Shown here: positions 22,834 through 34,106 of the stretch, piece after piece | Position numbering within the stretch: position 1 is the first letter of the stretch | How the letters are laid out: every line of letters begins with the position of its first letter | Source of the DNA: Diphasiastrum complanatum | Lineage: Eukaryota; Streptophyta; Lycopodiopsida; Lycopodiales; Lycopodiaceae | Reading direction: 5' to 3' | DNA length: 64,000 bases | Assembly: GCA_029204225.1 (NCBI GenBank) | Contig: CM055095.1 | Span: 13,131,440-13,195,439 of the forward strand | The notes under the pieces: generated by a model | The model's input: the letters and a program-made list of their open reading frames with translations, nothing else | Told to the model about the DNA's origin: nothing | Database searches by the model: none | Position numbers and translations under genes: made by a program

Positions 22834-24150
22834 ATGATGAATGCCGCCAACTTCACAATCATCTTAAACATGCTTATGTCAACTCACTTCCATCGGTATG
22901 TGATATAAATCATACATATCGAAATACACTCCACAGTAAAAAGAAGGCCTATGATATCAAAGAAGGGAGAAGGCTTATTAACCTTCTCTTTAGTTCTTCC
23001 TAGGGGGCCTTTTGGCATGAATTCCTCCCTCGTGCTCCTTCTCCCACCTTGACTAACTTATATACCTGGGCAGAATATGCCAAATCCCTATAAATTATTC
23101 ACACTTCTCCCATCATCATCTCACCCCATCCTTCGACCTTCAACCTTTTCAGCCCCAACATGATATTGGAATCCAGTATATATCTTCATAGTTGTCGTGC
23201 CCGCAATATTGAAGACCAAAGCAGAACTTCTTATCCATGCAAAAGATATACTTTCACCCATCTTTTCTAATCTTTTTTATCAAGTTGTGATTCAGGGCTT
23301 TCCTACCTCTTGGTGTACGAATGTCATACACCCCATTCACAAGGGAGGTGATCCCATGAGGCAAGAAAACTACTGCACTATTATGGTTGGCATATTACGG
23401 CAAAGGTTTATGGCTCAGTTCTTCAGACGACAGTCAATAGTGAAGCCGAGTTTAGACACTTACATGCTTTGGGGCAGGCAAGTTTCCGATCTCATTACTC
23501 CACTTCAGATCATATATTCACCTTGAGGTCTATTATTGAGGCAGACAAGAGCGGGTGTACTATTGTTTTGTGGATTTCTGTAAGGCCTTTGACTCGGTTC
23601 TAAAAAACCTTCTTATTCAGAGACTAAAGGATCTTGGTTTCCATCCAGACACAGTCTTGGCGATTATGGGCCTATATGAGAGAGTGATAGGTTGTTTCAA
23701 TCTGAGGAGGGCATATCACCACAGGCTCATTATCCCCTACTTTGTTTGGACATTACATTGACGGGTTGGAGAGGATGATTATGCAGGATGGAGGTGAGGG
23801 TTGTACTTTATGTGACCTACTAATCTCGATTCTACCCTATTTGTGAAATTATCAAATTTCAAATTTATATAGGACGATACCATTGCTTATATCGAGACTC
23901 CTCCAAGTCAGTCTAGGCTTTGATCACATATGAGGATCCCGACTTTGTAGCCTTGATGATACGTGAGATGATGCTTTTGAGAAGAGACTTAGTCAGTCCC
24001 CAGATCAGTTTGGATCCTCAGACCAGTATCACAGATTTCTTTTCCAGACGCAGACAGAGAGCCATAGACGACACAAAGAGATCAGAGGATGAAATAGATA
24101 TTCTAGTCAGAGATAGACATCATGCCAGACGTTACTGCAGACGTTAGTGC
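22834..24150 (+). pseudogene. LINE N3 ORF2 remnant (linker, RT, C-terminal region)
   Basis: Fragments in several frames: WFDDECRQL; a GFPTSWCTNVIHPIHKGGD block (RT fingers, normally FP.SW....I.PI.KKGD); CFVDFCKAFDSVLKN (RT palm, first Asp region) at about 23560-23600; and a C-terminal frame 23920-24147 ending with QTSITDFFSRRRQRAIDDTK and a basic tail. The palm YADD region is deleted. RT would copy the LINE RNA at the nicked target; this copy cannot. Confidence 0.75.
24019..24042 (+). other. PIP-box-like motif in LINE N3 ORF2 C-terminus
   Basis: QTSITDFF followed by SRRRQRA. It occupies the same place as QMSITEFF in N1. Q, S, I, T, F and F are identical between copies while flanking codons have changed. 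Confidence 0.6.
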
Positions 24151-24867
24151 ATCAGACCGAGTCATTCCTCCAGCAGGACGAGGCAGAGCAGGCGACATAC
24201 TGTCCACAGGTCCAAATAGAGGCAATTTCACTCCTCACATCTAGTGCACCCCACGATTTTGATTACATCCTACTTTAGGGCTTCAGTCGAGACTTGAGGC
24301 TTGTTTTTACATCATGATATATTTGTGTTTTCTTTCCAGCTCAATAGAGAGAAATTTCAGCATATCTAGTTCAGATTGTTTATTTCTATTTAGTATGTTA
24401 TGTTGTACAGAGACATTTTTTTACACGCTCGTAGAGTATCATACACACTTGAGATGAACATTTATTTTGTCTTTTGTACCCTCAGGTACCTGTATGACAT
24501 TAATAAAGCTCTCTACTCCTCGCCCTGCTTCCACATCACCCACCACCTCACTCCCCCTCGTTGCCACCTCACTCCCCACCCTCGTTGATGGCTCATCCCT
24601 ACCCCTCGCTGTTGACCCCTGCTCCATCGCTATTGCCCCCTCCCTCGTTCCTGCCTCATCAGACCCCCTAACCCTCATCAGACCCCCGTTGCTGACCCAT
24701 GCCCTCTCGCTGCTGACCCCTGCCCCCTCGTTGATAATGAATCCACCATCATTAATGCCCTTGCCCCCTCATCCCTCACTGATACCTCCTCAACCCTCGC
24801 TGAAGTCCTATCTATTGATCTACCCCCACCCCTCGCTGCTGCTACTTCTACCTTCTCTAATGCTGAC

Positions 24868-25797
24868 GTGCCCCTCGCTACAGCTACCCCTGTTGCTACC
24901 ACATCTGCTACCACCTCAGTTGTTGATGTTAACTCCTTAGCTGCTATTTTTGACCCACCCTCCCTCGTTGCGGCTGTTCCTTTGCCTAACGGCATCCTTC
25001 CTATTCCCAACTCCCAAGAAGCTACAACTCCTCTGTCTACAACACACATCCCATATACTCCCTCCAAATCAATCGAGCTTTTCTCCTCTTGGGAAGCTGA
25101 CCAAATGAAAGCAAATTTCCAGCTCTTGAAACAAGAACTTTCACAACTGAAGGGAATAGTGATCTCTCTTCTCAAAGAAAAAAACGTGTTGCAGTCCAAA
25201 GTTGCCTCACTGGAACAAGCGATCAGTACTAAACATGTTGCAGCCTCGGACTCGGCTACCACCATGATACGGGAGCTCGAAAATAAGATTGAACAACACA
25301 AAGAGAAAACGCTCTCATGGGCAGCAATATTGAAGAAAGGCACCAAGCATAATGCCCCCATCTCCTCTGTCATCTCAGCCACCATTTCAAAAGAGCGGTC
25401 AAGGGATCAAAAGTCACATAACATCAGGGTTCGTGGGATACCAGATACACAGGATGCCATTGCCGAAGCTACGAGGTTTCTTGAGACCACCCTAAGACAT
25501 GTGACAGATGGGTTAGACACAGCCTGGAGGACCACCAGAGATGCAACTACACTGATCATTCGCTTCACATCCTTAGCCAATCGTAGAGAGGCTTTACGAT
25601 GTCGAGCCAAACTACGCGACACTACCATATACATGGATGATGATCTCACTTATATTCAGGTTGAGGAGTGGCGTAAAGCCTTCCAAGCTGCCTGACGAAA
25701 AACTATACGAGAAATGCGAAATAACTGGTAGACGGGCCATATATCGTGATGGTCAGATACGATTTGTTGCTAGCACCCTTAGTAGCTCCCACAGCTA
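24868..25797 (+). pseudogene. LINE N4 ORF1p: coiled coil, RRM, C-terminal domain
   Basis: The frame 24868-25695 (275 codons) opens with a low-complexity Thr/Ser/Pro region. It continues with a coiled coil (LKQELSQLKGIVISLLKEKN and LQSKVASLEQAI, about residues 85-125), SWAAILKKGT, then the RRM region SHNIRVRGIPDTQDA to TTLIIRFTSLANRREALRCR. The end YMDDDLTYIQVEEWRKAFQ matches YEDLTALQWKE of N2. After a frameshift near 25695 the C-terminal domain continues as RAIYRDGQIRFVAST. The true start may lie upstream in another frame. It is an RNA-binding particle protein of the LINE. Confidence 0.75.
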
Positions 25798-25804
25798 GGG
25801 ACTT

Positions 25805-25838
25805 GGGGCCCCCGGGGTTGGGAGCGTCCCCGGGCCCC
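25805..25838. promoter_or_regulatory. GC hairpin between LINE N4 ORF1 and ORF2
   Basis: GGGGCCCCCGGGG pairs with CCCCGGGCCCC around a loop of about ten bases. It sits between the ORF1 stop (about 25797) and the start of the endonuclease frame (about 25856). It could act in translation of ORF2 or be chance GC-rich DNA. Copy H is too decayed here to compare. Confidence 0.5.
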
Positions 25839-25855
25839 ATCCATACCATCTATAG

Positions 25856-26510
25856 ATTGGGGTATGGAACTGTGATGGCATTCACTCATCCTCTACAGCA
25901 GGTGATCTGATTGACTTTATTACTGGACGAGACCTACTGATTTTCATGGAGACGCACGAGAGCCAGGAGCGGGGTCTACCCACTTTCCCGGGATACAGAT
26001 GGGATTCAGTATATAGACCTGAGACTAGATCTTCTAGCGGCCGTGGTTCTGGAGGGGTGGCTTGTCTCTATAGGGAGTCCCTTCATCAGATTATTGAATT
26101 CGTCAGACACGATGAGCATGCACGATATATTAGGGCTCGCATTACAGGACGAGAGATTGGTTTGGCTAGGGACATTTTCATTGTTGCCTGCTATTTCCCT
26201 CCAGAGTTCTCTTCTTTTGTTGAGTTCCATGATTCTACAGACCAACTCCGAGTTCACGCCCTTGACAGTGACAGCTTGGGGATCACCAGGATTTCTGAGG
26301 ATGGACCGGGACCTATTACAGTATATGGTGAGTATATGTTACAGTTTGGTGAGGCACATGAGTTAGCCATTTATAATGGCCTACCTCACTAGCCTAATTC
26401 TGGCAGCTATACTTGTCATCCTCATAGTGGCGGTCATAGTGTTGTTGATTACCTCATGGGGTCACCTTCAACCATTCCCCACATTCACAGTTTCTATATC
26501 TCTCCCACCA
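25856..26510 (+). pseudogene. LINE N4 ORF2 endonuclease (APE-type), deleted
   Basis: IGVWNCDGIHSS and LLIFMETHES carry the N and E of the APE-like endonuclease (W N..G, ET). Then come RWDSVYRPETRSS, SGGVACLYRES and FIVACYFPPEFSSF. The GDFNAR motif seen in copy H is deleted near 26225. C-terminal GHSVVDYLMGSP and TTLCDHSFLSFAI (SDH-type catalytic His) follow in another frame. No ATG lies at the start, and a stop is immediately upstream. The nuclease nicks target DNA to prime reverse transcription. Confidence 0.8.
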
Positions 26511-26699
26511 CTCTCTGTGATCATTCGTTCCTTTCCTTCGCTATTGGCCACCTTCCATGACTACCACCTCCACCACAATCCACACTACCCAGTGCACCCA
26601 AATACACTTTCCACCCCCTCTACATACCCCTCTACCAGGAATCCCTTGCCTCCTTACTTCACTCTTTCCCGCACAACAAACCAGACCTACTCATCCGCG

Positions 26700-27925
26700 A
26701 TCACCTCGACCTCTCCATCCACGATGGTACGATGTGGAATGTCGCTCACTCCACCACACTGTCACACAGGCTATTGTACATGCCCCCCCATCTCCTTCGT
26801 TCCTCACGGCAAGTGTACAACCGCATACTTCGCCGTAAAAAACGTGCCTATGATGATTCCGAAGGAAGCAACCTTGTGAACCTCCTTTATAGCTCCTCTT
26901 CTGGAGCCTTTTGGAGTGAATTTATCCGTTCTCCACCCCCTCTCCTAGACGACCTACATACCTGGACTGACTATGCTACCCAGCTCTACACTATACCCAC
27001 TAATACGCCCCCTTCCATCTCCCCTCGACCTTCAGATTTTGGAATCCGAACTACTGATTCACGCCTCAGACGCTCTTTCCCCCACATTATCCACTCTCCT
27101 CAACCATGCTGTTGTTGAAGGGTTCCCATCTTCCTAGTGCACCAACATCATACATCCCATCCAAAAAAATGGTGACCCCATGTTACCTGGTAATTATCGC
27201 ACTATCATGATCGGGCATGTTCTCGCAAAGTTATATGGCACCATCCTTCAATCTGTAGTTAGCTCAGAGGCAGAGTCCAGGAGATTGCATGCATTTGGGT
27301 TCCGCACTCATTAATCCACTACTGATCATATCTTCACACTTCGAGCTCTCATTGAGGAAGCCAGGCACAGGAAGGAAAAGGTTTATTGTTGTTTTGTGGA
27401 CTTCAGGAAAGCCTTTGACTCTGTCCCACGCTCTCTTCTTATCCAGCAACTTCGCGACCTGGGTTTCTCGATAGATATTATTCTAGCTGTCATGGCTCTC
27501 TATGAGAGGGTTTTGGGGTGCTTTCGTCATAGAAGTGGCATTTCTGAGCAGATCCGGAATACTATTGGGGTTAAACAGGGATGCTCTCTTTCACCAGTTC
27601 TTTTTGGACTATACATCGATGAGCCGCTATCCTTCTATATGCAGATGATGTGATGCGTGCCTCTCATACCAGAGAGGGCTTACAGAGACAGTTGGATTGC
27701 TTACACACCTTCTATACTCAGTGGGGTTTAGGGGTGAACCTCTCGAAGACCAAAATCATGGTCTTCAATACCTCTCGGGCTTTCATGCAGCGTCAGGAGC
27801 TTACCTTTGATGGACGGTGTTATGTCCATGACCAGTACATAGGATAGAGTATACTCCTAATCTTGGATACACGGTACTCCAGTGAAACAAGCTGTTAGTT
27901 GTGCCACGTCATATTGGACGTGACC
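26700..27925 (+). pseudogene. LINE N4 ORF2 linker and reverse transcriptase
   Basis: The linker part contains RRKKRAYDDSEGSNLVNLLY and GAFWSEFIRSP. RT blocks: YCCFVDFRKAFDSVPRSLL (27390-27440), GVKQGCSLSPVLFGLYIDE (27565-27620), then directly ILLYADDVM (27628-27655), VNLSKTKIMVFNTS and TPVKQAVSCATSYW near 27890. The stretch between YIDE and YADD normally holds about 40 residues, so a deletion removed it. Several frameshifts are present. Confidence 0.8.
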
Positions 27926-28797
27926 CAAAAGTAACTAATATCCTTGTGAGGCCCAGAACACACTAAGTGGAGTTTAGACAAGGTAATGAGACAGTGTATG
28001 CATGTGTAGAGTTATCAATAGCAATTCTATGAATAGTTGGTCCATGCATAGGACTCTATTCTAGGTGAATCTATGTATAGGGAACATAGGGCTATGCATG
28101 GCTATGTGCCCAGGATGCATTCGGCTCTATATAAGAGGACCAAACTCGCCCTACTCCTCATCATGGTTCTTGATTCATTGCCAGGCTCTCACTCTACATT
28201 CATGCTTCTTGTTCCTTGGCTTGGGGGTGAGGCTTCTAGAGATTGATTGGCATATGTACTTTTGTAAGAAAGTGAAATGGCTAAGTCTCTGGCCTATGGT
28301 GACACTTGTAAAAGAAATGTAAAAAAAATGATTACTTGAGATACTGTGCCTCTTGAGTCGCATGTTGAGCTTTGGTATAAGGTACTGGGTCATTAATTAG
28401 GAGTTGCTGGACTGACCACCTATTTAGTAGGAGAGGGCTGATTGGTCAACTGACACTTGTCATATGCTCACTGGGACATTTCCAGTGAATGACACGTCAG
28501 GGTTGACCGGTCAAACATGACACGTGTCATATGCTCACTGCTCAATGCCAGGTGGCGAGCATCAACTGTGCATGGAATTGCCCATGTGTCGACAAGGGTC
28601 AGGGTTAAGGGGTGCTTGAGGGTCATGGATAAGTGAGCCTAGAGAGAGGCATTCATCATCGTGATCTATGCAGCAAAGGCTGGGAGGAGACGACGCAACC
28701 AGCTCCACTGGTTGTGTTTGATGTTGTGTGCTTACAGGGAATTTGAGAGGTTTGAATATTTTGGCGATCAGTGCATGTTTTGCACGGGTGTTAGTTG
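27926..28797. other. LTR-like segment with TATA box, no gene
   Basis: It separates LINE N4 from copia sequence. It contains CTATATAAGAGG (about 28122-28133), a strong plant-type TATA box in plus orientation. GACAC(T/G)TGTCATATGCTCACTG occurs twice, near 28450 and 28519 (period about 69 bp). It may be the 5' LTR and leader of the copia remnant that follows, but no primer site or partner LTR was found. Confidence 0.4.
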
Positions 28798-29690
28798 GAA
28801 GATCAGGGAGAGCCACACAATTGTAGAAATCGAGACAGGCAAGAAGATCAGAGCACTACGTACAAATGATGCAGGAGAGTACATATCCACAAAAATGATT
28901 AACTTCCTCTCAATGGATGGAATCCAGATGCAGCTCACAACTTGCTACAGCCCTCAGCAAAATGGAGTTGTTGATCAAGAATCAGACTCTATTAGAATCT
29001 ACAAAGTGTATGTTGGTGCATTCAAAGCTACCCAACTATTTTTGGGCTGAAGCTGTTGTTATTGTATGCTATTTACAAAACAGATAAAGCACAAAGTCAG
29101 TGGATGAAAAAACTCCTGAAAAAGCTTGGTTAGGTATTAAACCTTTTGTTAAGCATTGCAAAGTTTTAAGCTACCAAGCATGAAATTGTATGTTACAATG
29201 GCAATCACGAAGCAGTTTTCTCTTTGCAGGGATTTACTGATTCAGACTGAGGAGGTGATGTTGATCCTAGGAAACCAACTTCCGGCTAGTACTTTATTTT
29301 ATCCCAAGGATCAAGCAGAAAACAAAAATCTATCACCCTCTCTTCAATCGAAGTTGAATATGTTGCAATCACTCAGACCACTAAGGAGGCAATTTGAATC
29401 ATATATCTACTTAATGACTTGGATATCTCTCAGCCTCTACTTACTGCTTTGTTCTGTGACAACTTAAGTTGCATAAATTTATCTTTGAATCTCAAATATG
29501 ATTCTAGGACAAAGCATATCCAAATTCAGTTTTATTTTGTCGAGGAAAAGGTACAAGGAAATTGAATAATTTACTGTGCAATAGAAAATCAGAATGCAGA
29601 TTTTTTACCAAGGCTCTGCCAAGAGATAAGCACTGCAAATTTATGAAGATGTTATATTTTCATCAGTGTTTACAGTTGAATTAAGGAGTC
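28798..29690 (+). pseudogene. Copia pol remnant (integrase core, then RNase H)
   Basis: Integrase: HTIVEIETGKKIRALRTNDA, then GEYISTKMINFL and TTCYSPQQNGVVDQ (28800-28985), covering the second catalytic Asp region (mutated NDAGEY for DNGGEY) and the QQNG block. After a jump, 29230-29640 gives copia RNase H: SSRKQKSITLSSIEVEYVAI, TKEAI, LFCDNLSCINLSLN, SRTKHIQIQFYFVEEKV and QNADFFTKALPRDKH. The reverse transcriptase is deleted. No LTR was recognised downstream. Confidence 0.85.
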
Positions 29691-31840
29691 GTCTTGGAAA
29701 TTTGATTCCACTCCAACACTTTTATGTCATAGTTACTATCTCTATCAAATTCGAGCAACAGGAAATCAGGATTTGAAGGTCTGCAGTTTACTCAAGATTC
29801 ACGCAGCAGAGACCATTAAATTTGAAGTTCCAAACCTCCAAAATTCGTTTGAATTTCGTGAAAATTTTATTCGAGCCTAATTCGAATTTTATTCAAATAT
29901 TCTTCAAATCAACAATTCTGTAGACTCAAAGTTTCTTTAGAAACTTTTTTGCTCTCTATAGTTCGAAAAACGGAACACTAATTTTGAACGATTTTATTAG
30001 TAATCAATCCTCAGACTTAAATCATGATCTTGAACTCTATCACACTTAGTTTTAATAGTACTAGAACATAGGCAATAGTTCTAAAGCCTGAAATTCAACA
30101 TTTTAGTTGAGTACAATAAATTCAGATTTGTCAATTTTCCACTCTATAACTTAGACGGTAACTAGTCTAGAATCACATATTTAGTTTTGGTTATTAGTTA
30201 TTGCAGAGAAAGGATCAAAGATAGATTGATGTCATTCCACTGGTAGGCATTAATCCTAACATTGTGAATCTCGTTACTCACAATCTCCAACGCTTCAAAT
30301 TCTCTTTTGGGTTCAGATATCAAATAGTTGATTCATGCCAATGTTAAGTGTTCCAAACGTATTACAATGGTTTCTCACAATGGTTTCTCACCATGTACGA
30401 CACTCCAATCAGTGGTGTCATTACACAATCTTGGATATTATGATTCCTCGTCTGGTTATATTAGTCTGCTTATACTAGGAGCAAAATCCCAAAACACATG
30501 TAGGTTTAGAGTTGACAATTCTTGCTACTATGAAGTTTCCAGGGTCTATACATCAACTTCGCCTCCATTAGCATTTGCAAATCTAGCTCTTGTTGGAACT
30601 AATTAGCATTAAGGGTCCCTTCAGATAGATTAAGAGCTTCGTATATTGCTATGAAGCATTCTTGGTCTATTATACTAGCTTGCAACGTCTTTAAGCTAGG
30701 CCACTAATGCCACCAAGCATCCATTGTCCCTTCAAGTAGCTTGGGTTTCGTAGCCAAATACCTAGGGTTTTTTTAATGTGGCCCTGCTTCTGAGTCACCT
30801 GCCTATAATGGCAACCTTTCCTTCTGGTGCAAGCTACATCCACGACTGTGGTCTATAACAGGTTTCTTGTACACCTGTACACCCCTTTCTTCCTACTATG
30901 ACATAGCATTTCCTGGTGTAAATGACTAACAGGGGATGGATACCTTGTGTTGGTAGTCCGACATTCATAAGTACTTAAGGTCGCTCAAAGAGGCATAGTC
31001 AAAAGCGTGTGTATTTGGTGTGATATTTCTTCATATGTAGCAAAGTTTAATGGTACTAGCATGATGACCCTTCTTTTGGCTCACATGTGGTAACAAAGTT
31101 TATGCCACACATCGGCAGAGGCTTGTTGGTGATTACTGACCATATTCTTATTTCATGATTTAAGCCCCAACTAAATGTTAAATTTGATACAATGTAGTAG
31201 CATGGTCCACAACCAGTAGGACTAAAATAGGCCTTTGTAGTCTCGTGGAAAACTCATTGTCATACTCTGCACAATGATCTAAACCTGTTCGTGAAGTCAT
31301 TCTGCTCTAATTGGATCACAGTTGCTCTCCCCCAAGCACCTCCCTCCTCCCCTACTGGTGGCCATAGAAAATGAGGGAGGTTTAGGACTTTTTTATGCAT
31401 AAATTAGGTTCCTTCTTTATTAATAGAAAACATGTTTCATATGTACAGAACGGGTATCTATGGTTTAAATAACCTTCAGCTTGTATCCTTTAGCTACAAC
31501 AGATTACCTATGGTGATTTTTATCTTGTTGATCTTGAACATCACATTGAGCCATAAAATCACAATATTGTCTCTTATCTGTGTTCAGTTGTGACACTTAT
31601 TCATAACTCTGTAGAAAACACAGGATTGCACTCCCTTACAGATTTTTTTGACTTTTAAGGTTACCTGAGTGTAGGCCCTAAGGTGAACTAGAATAAGCAA
31701 AGATTCAAACAAATATGATCAACTTGCATGAGTGGTGGAATCTCCTATAGAAGGGCTAGGGTGCAAAACAAGAAACCCATGCAGACAAACAATCTTTTTT
31801 CTGCCATGAGTTGAGAAAACTTGAAACTTGAGATATGTCA
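29691..31840. other. No gene recognised
   Basis: AT-rich sequence with only short frames. It could be intron or flank of the possible host gene on the minus strand at 31844-32673. A plus-strand frame of 92 codons at 30328 has no known features. Confidence 0.45.
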
Positions 31841-31843
31841 TAC

Positions 31844-32673
31844 CCAAAAACTGAAGCGCTCCAGATCAGAGACATCAGGCACACCTTCTGCACGCATTAA
31901 TATTTCTCTAAGCCTCCCTCGACGATCTGATAAAAAATTAAAAAGCCTCAGACCAATGATCTCATAATAGGCTTCATCCGAGTTTCTGTTGTTCATTACC
32001 ATGCAGTACAAATCCATTGTGCAGAGGTGCTCTAGCCATGCCAAGCTTGGTCACTCGATGAACATGATTTTGCAAAAGCATCATCTACATGGTCTAGCAA
32101 GTGTTTTCTATTTCTTGATGGGAGTTCAACATCAGAGGCTTAAAATTATGTTCCCAACAGTTAATTTGCAGCATAGTTGCAGCGAATCGCGATTCGCTGC
32201 CCAGAATCGCCAAGAATCCAAAGTTTTTTTCTTTTTCTGAAACTACTGTAATCGTAATCGTCTGTTTTCCCCCTCTCTACTGATACCCATATGGACTGGG
32301 TTTTAAAAAAAAAAAACAAACGATTCTGAGCGATTCTGGGTTTTTTTGACAGTGATTCTAGCACAACATACAGTAAAAGAACCTGTTGGGGCTGCTTCTT
32401 GCAAATGAGAAATCCATGCTTGTGCTAAATCTGCTGCTGTTTTAGCCAATGTCTGGACCTGTACCTCCAAGCCCAAATTTGGAGCTTTACAACGCTATAT
32501 ATGTATAAATTATTGCATACTTTATCCAGCTATATTCAAGTCGTTGAAATATTTACCAAGATAAAACTAGTAACTCAAAAAACCAGGGACTGCATGAAAG
32601 GACCTTTTCTTCCTCAGAGGATCCATCAGGAGGAATATTGTCTTGAAGCCACTGGACCTGCCCAACACGGTAT
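31844..32673 (-). CDS. Possible host gene fragment: LON substrate-binding domain-like, three exons
   Basis: Three exon-like segments in order on the minus strand. E1 (32604-32673), after a TTTGTTGCAG acceptor, reads YRVGQVQWLQDNIPPDGSSE. E2 (32372-32458, 29 codons, GTATGT donor) reads VQTLAKTAADLAQAWISHLQ. E3 (about 31844-32029, GTATGA donor) ends RGRLREILMRAEG and VPDVSDLERFSFW. LON domains show a strand like YxVAxVEWLED, then helices, then a (F)SFW(V/I)A segment, which fits this order. E1 and E2 join in phase; the E3 start is uncertain. Preceding and following exons were not found, so it may be a fragment. LON-domain proteins in plants include protease- and E3-related types; I cannot tell which. 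Confidence 0.45.
32179..32200. other. Perfect 22-bp palindrome
   Basis: The sequence centred on CGCG, with half-site GCAGCGAATCG, equals its own reverse complement over 22 bases. It lies between exon-like segments E3 and E2. Confidence 0.9.
32200..32340. mobile_element. MITE-like segment with imperfect terminal inverted repeats
   Basis: The left end CCCAGAATCGCCAAGAATCC matches the reverse complement of the right end, CCCAGAATCGCTCAGAATCG, and both continue into homopolymer A/T runs. It is about 141 bp with no coding capacity. No TSD is evident, so it may be only a foldback. Confidence 0.45.
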
Positions 32674-32679
32674 CTGCAA

Positions 32680-34105
32680 CAAATAGCAAAATGTTCGGTA
32701 CCAGGAAGAAAACTAAATCTTATCAGGATTATCTGTATAATTGAAATATGACATATTCTTTCAGGCCTATTTCAGGCGAAAAGGTATTATTCACTCAGGT
32801 TCTTGGTTTAAACAGATTCATTCTAGTTTCATGCCTGAGCAATTTCATGGGCAGCTTAATGCTCTTTGGGTTCACTTTAGTTTCATGCACTTTTTCCCTA
32901 CATAGCATATAGAGTGTAATTCAAGAAAGCAGAAAGGAATTTCTTCATCCAACTTCCAGATCAATTACTGCACTGCAATCATTACGTACTAAATCAAAGT
33001 GGAGGCTTCGGTTGCAAAGAATGAAAGGTGTGCTCTAGCAGCATACTTTTGAGAAACATTTCTAACCCCGAAATGTGGACCCACCCAAAAAAGGAAACAA
33101 CAATTGAGAAACAGGGCACAGGAAATTTGGGAAATGCCAAGGTTAATCGATTACAATAGTTCGTTTGAAGGAGAAAGAGACTGAGGGAGAAAGTAATTGA
33201 AACTGCAAGGGAGAGAAATTACGTTGAAAAACAGTCGACAGAAAAATTTCTAAAAGGTCAAATTTAGCTTTCCAAAAAAATGACATGCCTGGAAATGCAT
33301 TTATTTCACCTTATGGGGAAATGTGTTCTAAGGGCACTTTTCAAAAAAAAAATTCTGTTATGTTTCTGCAGTTGTAAAAAGATAGAGGTGCGAAATCATG
33401 TTTCTCCAGGAAAAAAAGCTGAGAACATGTGTTTCCCCCTAACTATTTCTAGTGTAGATTCTGATTCTAATCTAAACGTGGATGTTAGGAACTTAGGATA
33501 CAGATCCTACAACTTGTAGCCAGTTCCTTTCTGCTCATGAATAGTTTCATTAATCTGTAATTCTTTGACAGTAGGTAGTAAAACTGCAGTTCACAAATAA
33601 GTCATATCCCAGAACATAACTATACAGTAAAATCATTGCAAAGAAACCCTTTGAGGTATGACTTTCCATGACCAAAGAAATGAAAGTGCAGAAGAATCTG
33701 CTATAATTACTGCTTATAGTTTCCAGGCCGATCAGCCATTCGAATCGGGCCGATTCATCCAATTCGAACCAATTTGTCCATTTTGTTTTTTGGGTCACCA
33801 ACTCGAAGTGCTTTTTAAATTGTCTTTTTCTTTTTTATGTGTGCCTTCTGTCAGAAAGATGTTGTAAACTGCTATATACAGCTCTTTATATATTACTACT
33901 AGTAAATACAGCTCTATATATACTACTACTAATAAATATTGTGTTAGAACATTGTGACATGTTCATTGATCTGTCTATATGTTTGTGCATTGAAATTTGA
34001 GAGTCGAGACTGGTAGTCTGCTAGCATTGAGATGTAAGCAAAAACTTATGCAATTGAATATACATAAATGATGGTAGTAGATACTAGTAACTAGTAACTA
34101 CATAG

Positions 34106-34106
<1 letters not shown>
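32680..34106. other. No gene recognised
   Basis: AT-rich; short frames only. Earlier exons of the LON-like gene would be expected here on the minus strand, but I could not identify any. Confidence 0.45.

Larger units (their letters stand above)
22568..24514 (+). mobile_element. LINE N3, internally deleted
   Basis: The 5' part has the Ala/Pro/Thr-rich start of an ORF1 (MAPKREGELPLASNS, from 22620). At about 22834 it jumps into ORF2 (WFDDECRQLHNHLK, the linker before RT), then RT and the C-terminal region. The rest of ORF1 and the endonuclease are deleted. The 3' UTR ends GACATTAATAAAGCTCTCT at 24496-24514, where N4 starts. Confidence 0.75.
24515..27925 (+). mobile_element. LINE N4: most complete copy, 3'-truncated
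   Basis: Starts at the short CT end of N3. It has a Pro/Ser-rich 5' part (24515-24870), ORF1 (24868-25797), a GC hairpin (25805-25838), and ORF2 with endonuclease (25856-26510), linker (26700-27115) and RT (27125-27925). Near 27925 the LINE match ends and unrelated LTR-like DNA follows. Two internal deletions (endonuclease GDFN region and part of the RT palm) and stops inactivate it. Confidence 0.85.

Noticed and set aside
24678-25385. 235-codon minus-strand frame
   Set aside because: Antisense shadow of LINE N4 ORF1; no domain.
19521-27925. CRISPR-like array suggested by regular CT tracts
   Set aside because: Tracts are plain microsatellites with kilobase spacing and LINE sequence between them; the DNA is eukaryotic.
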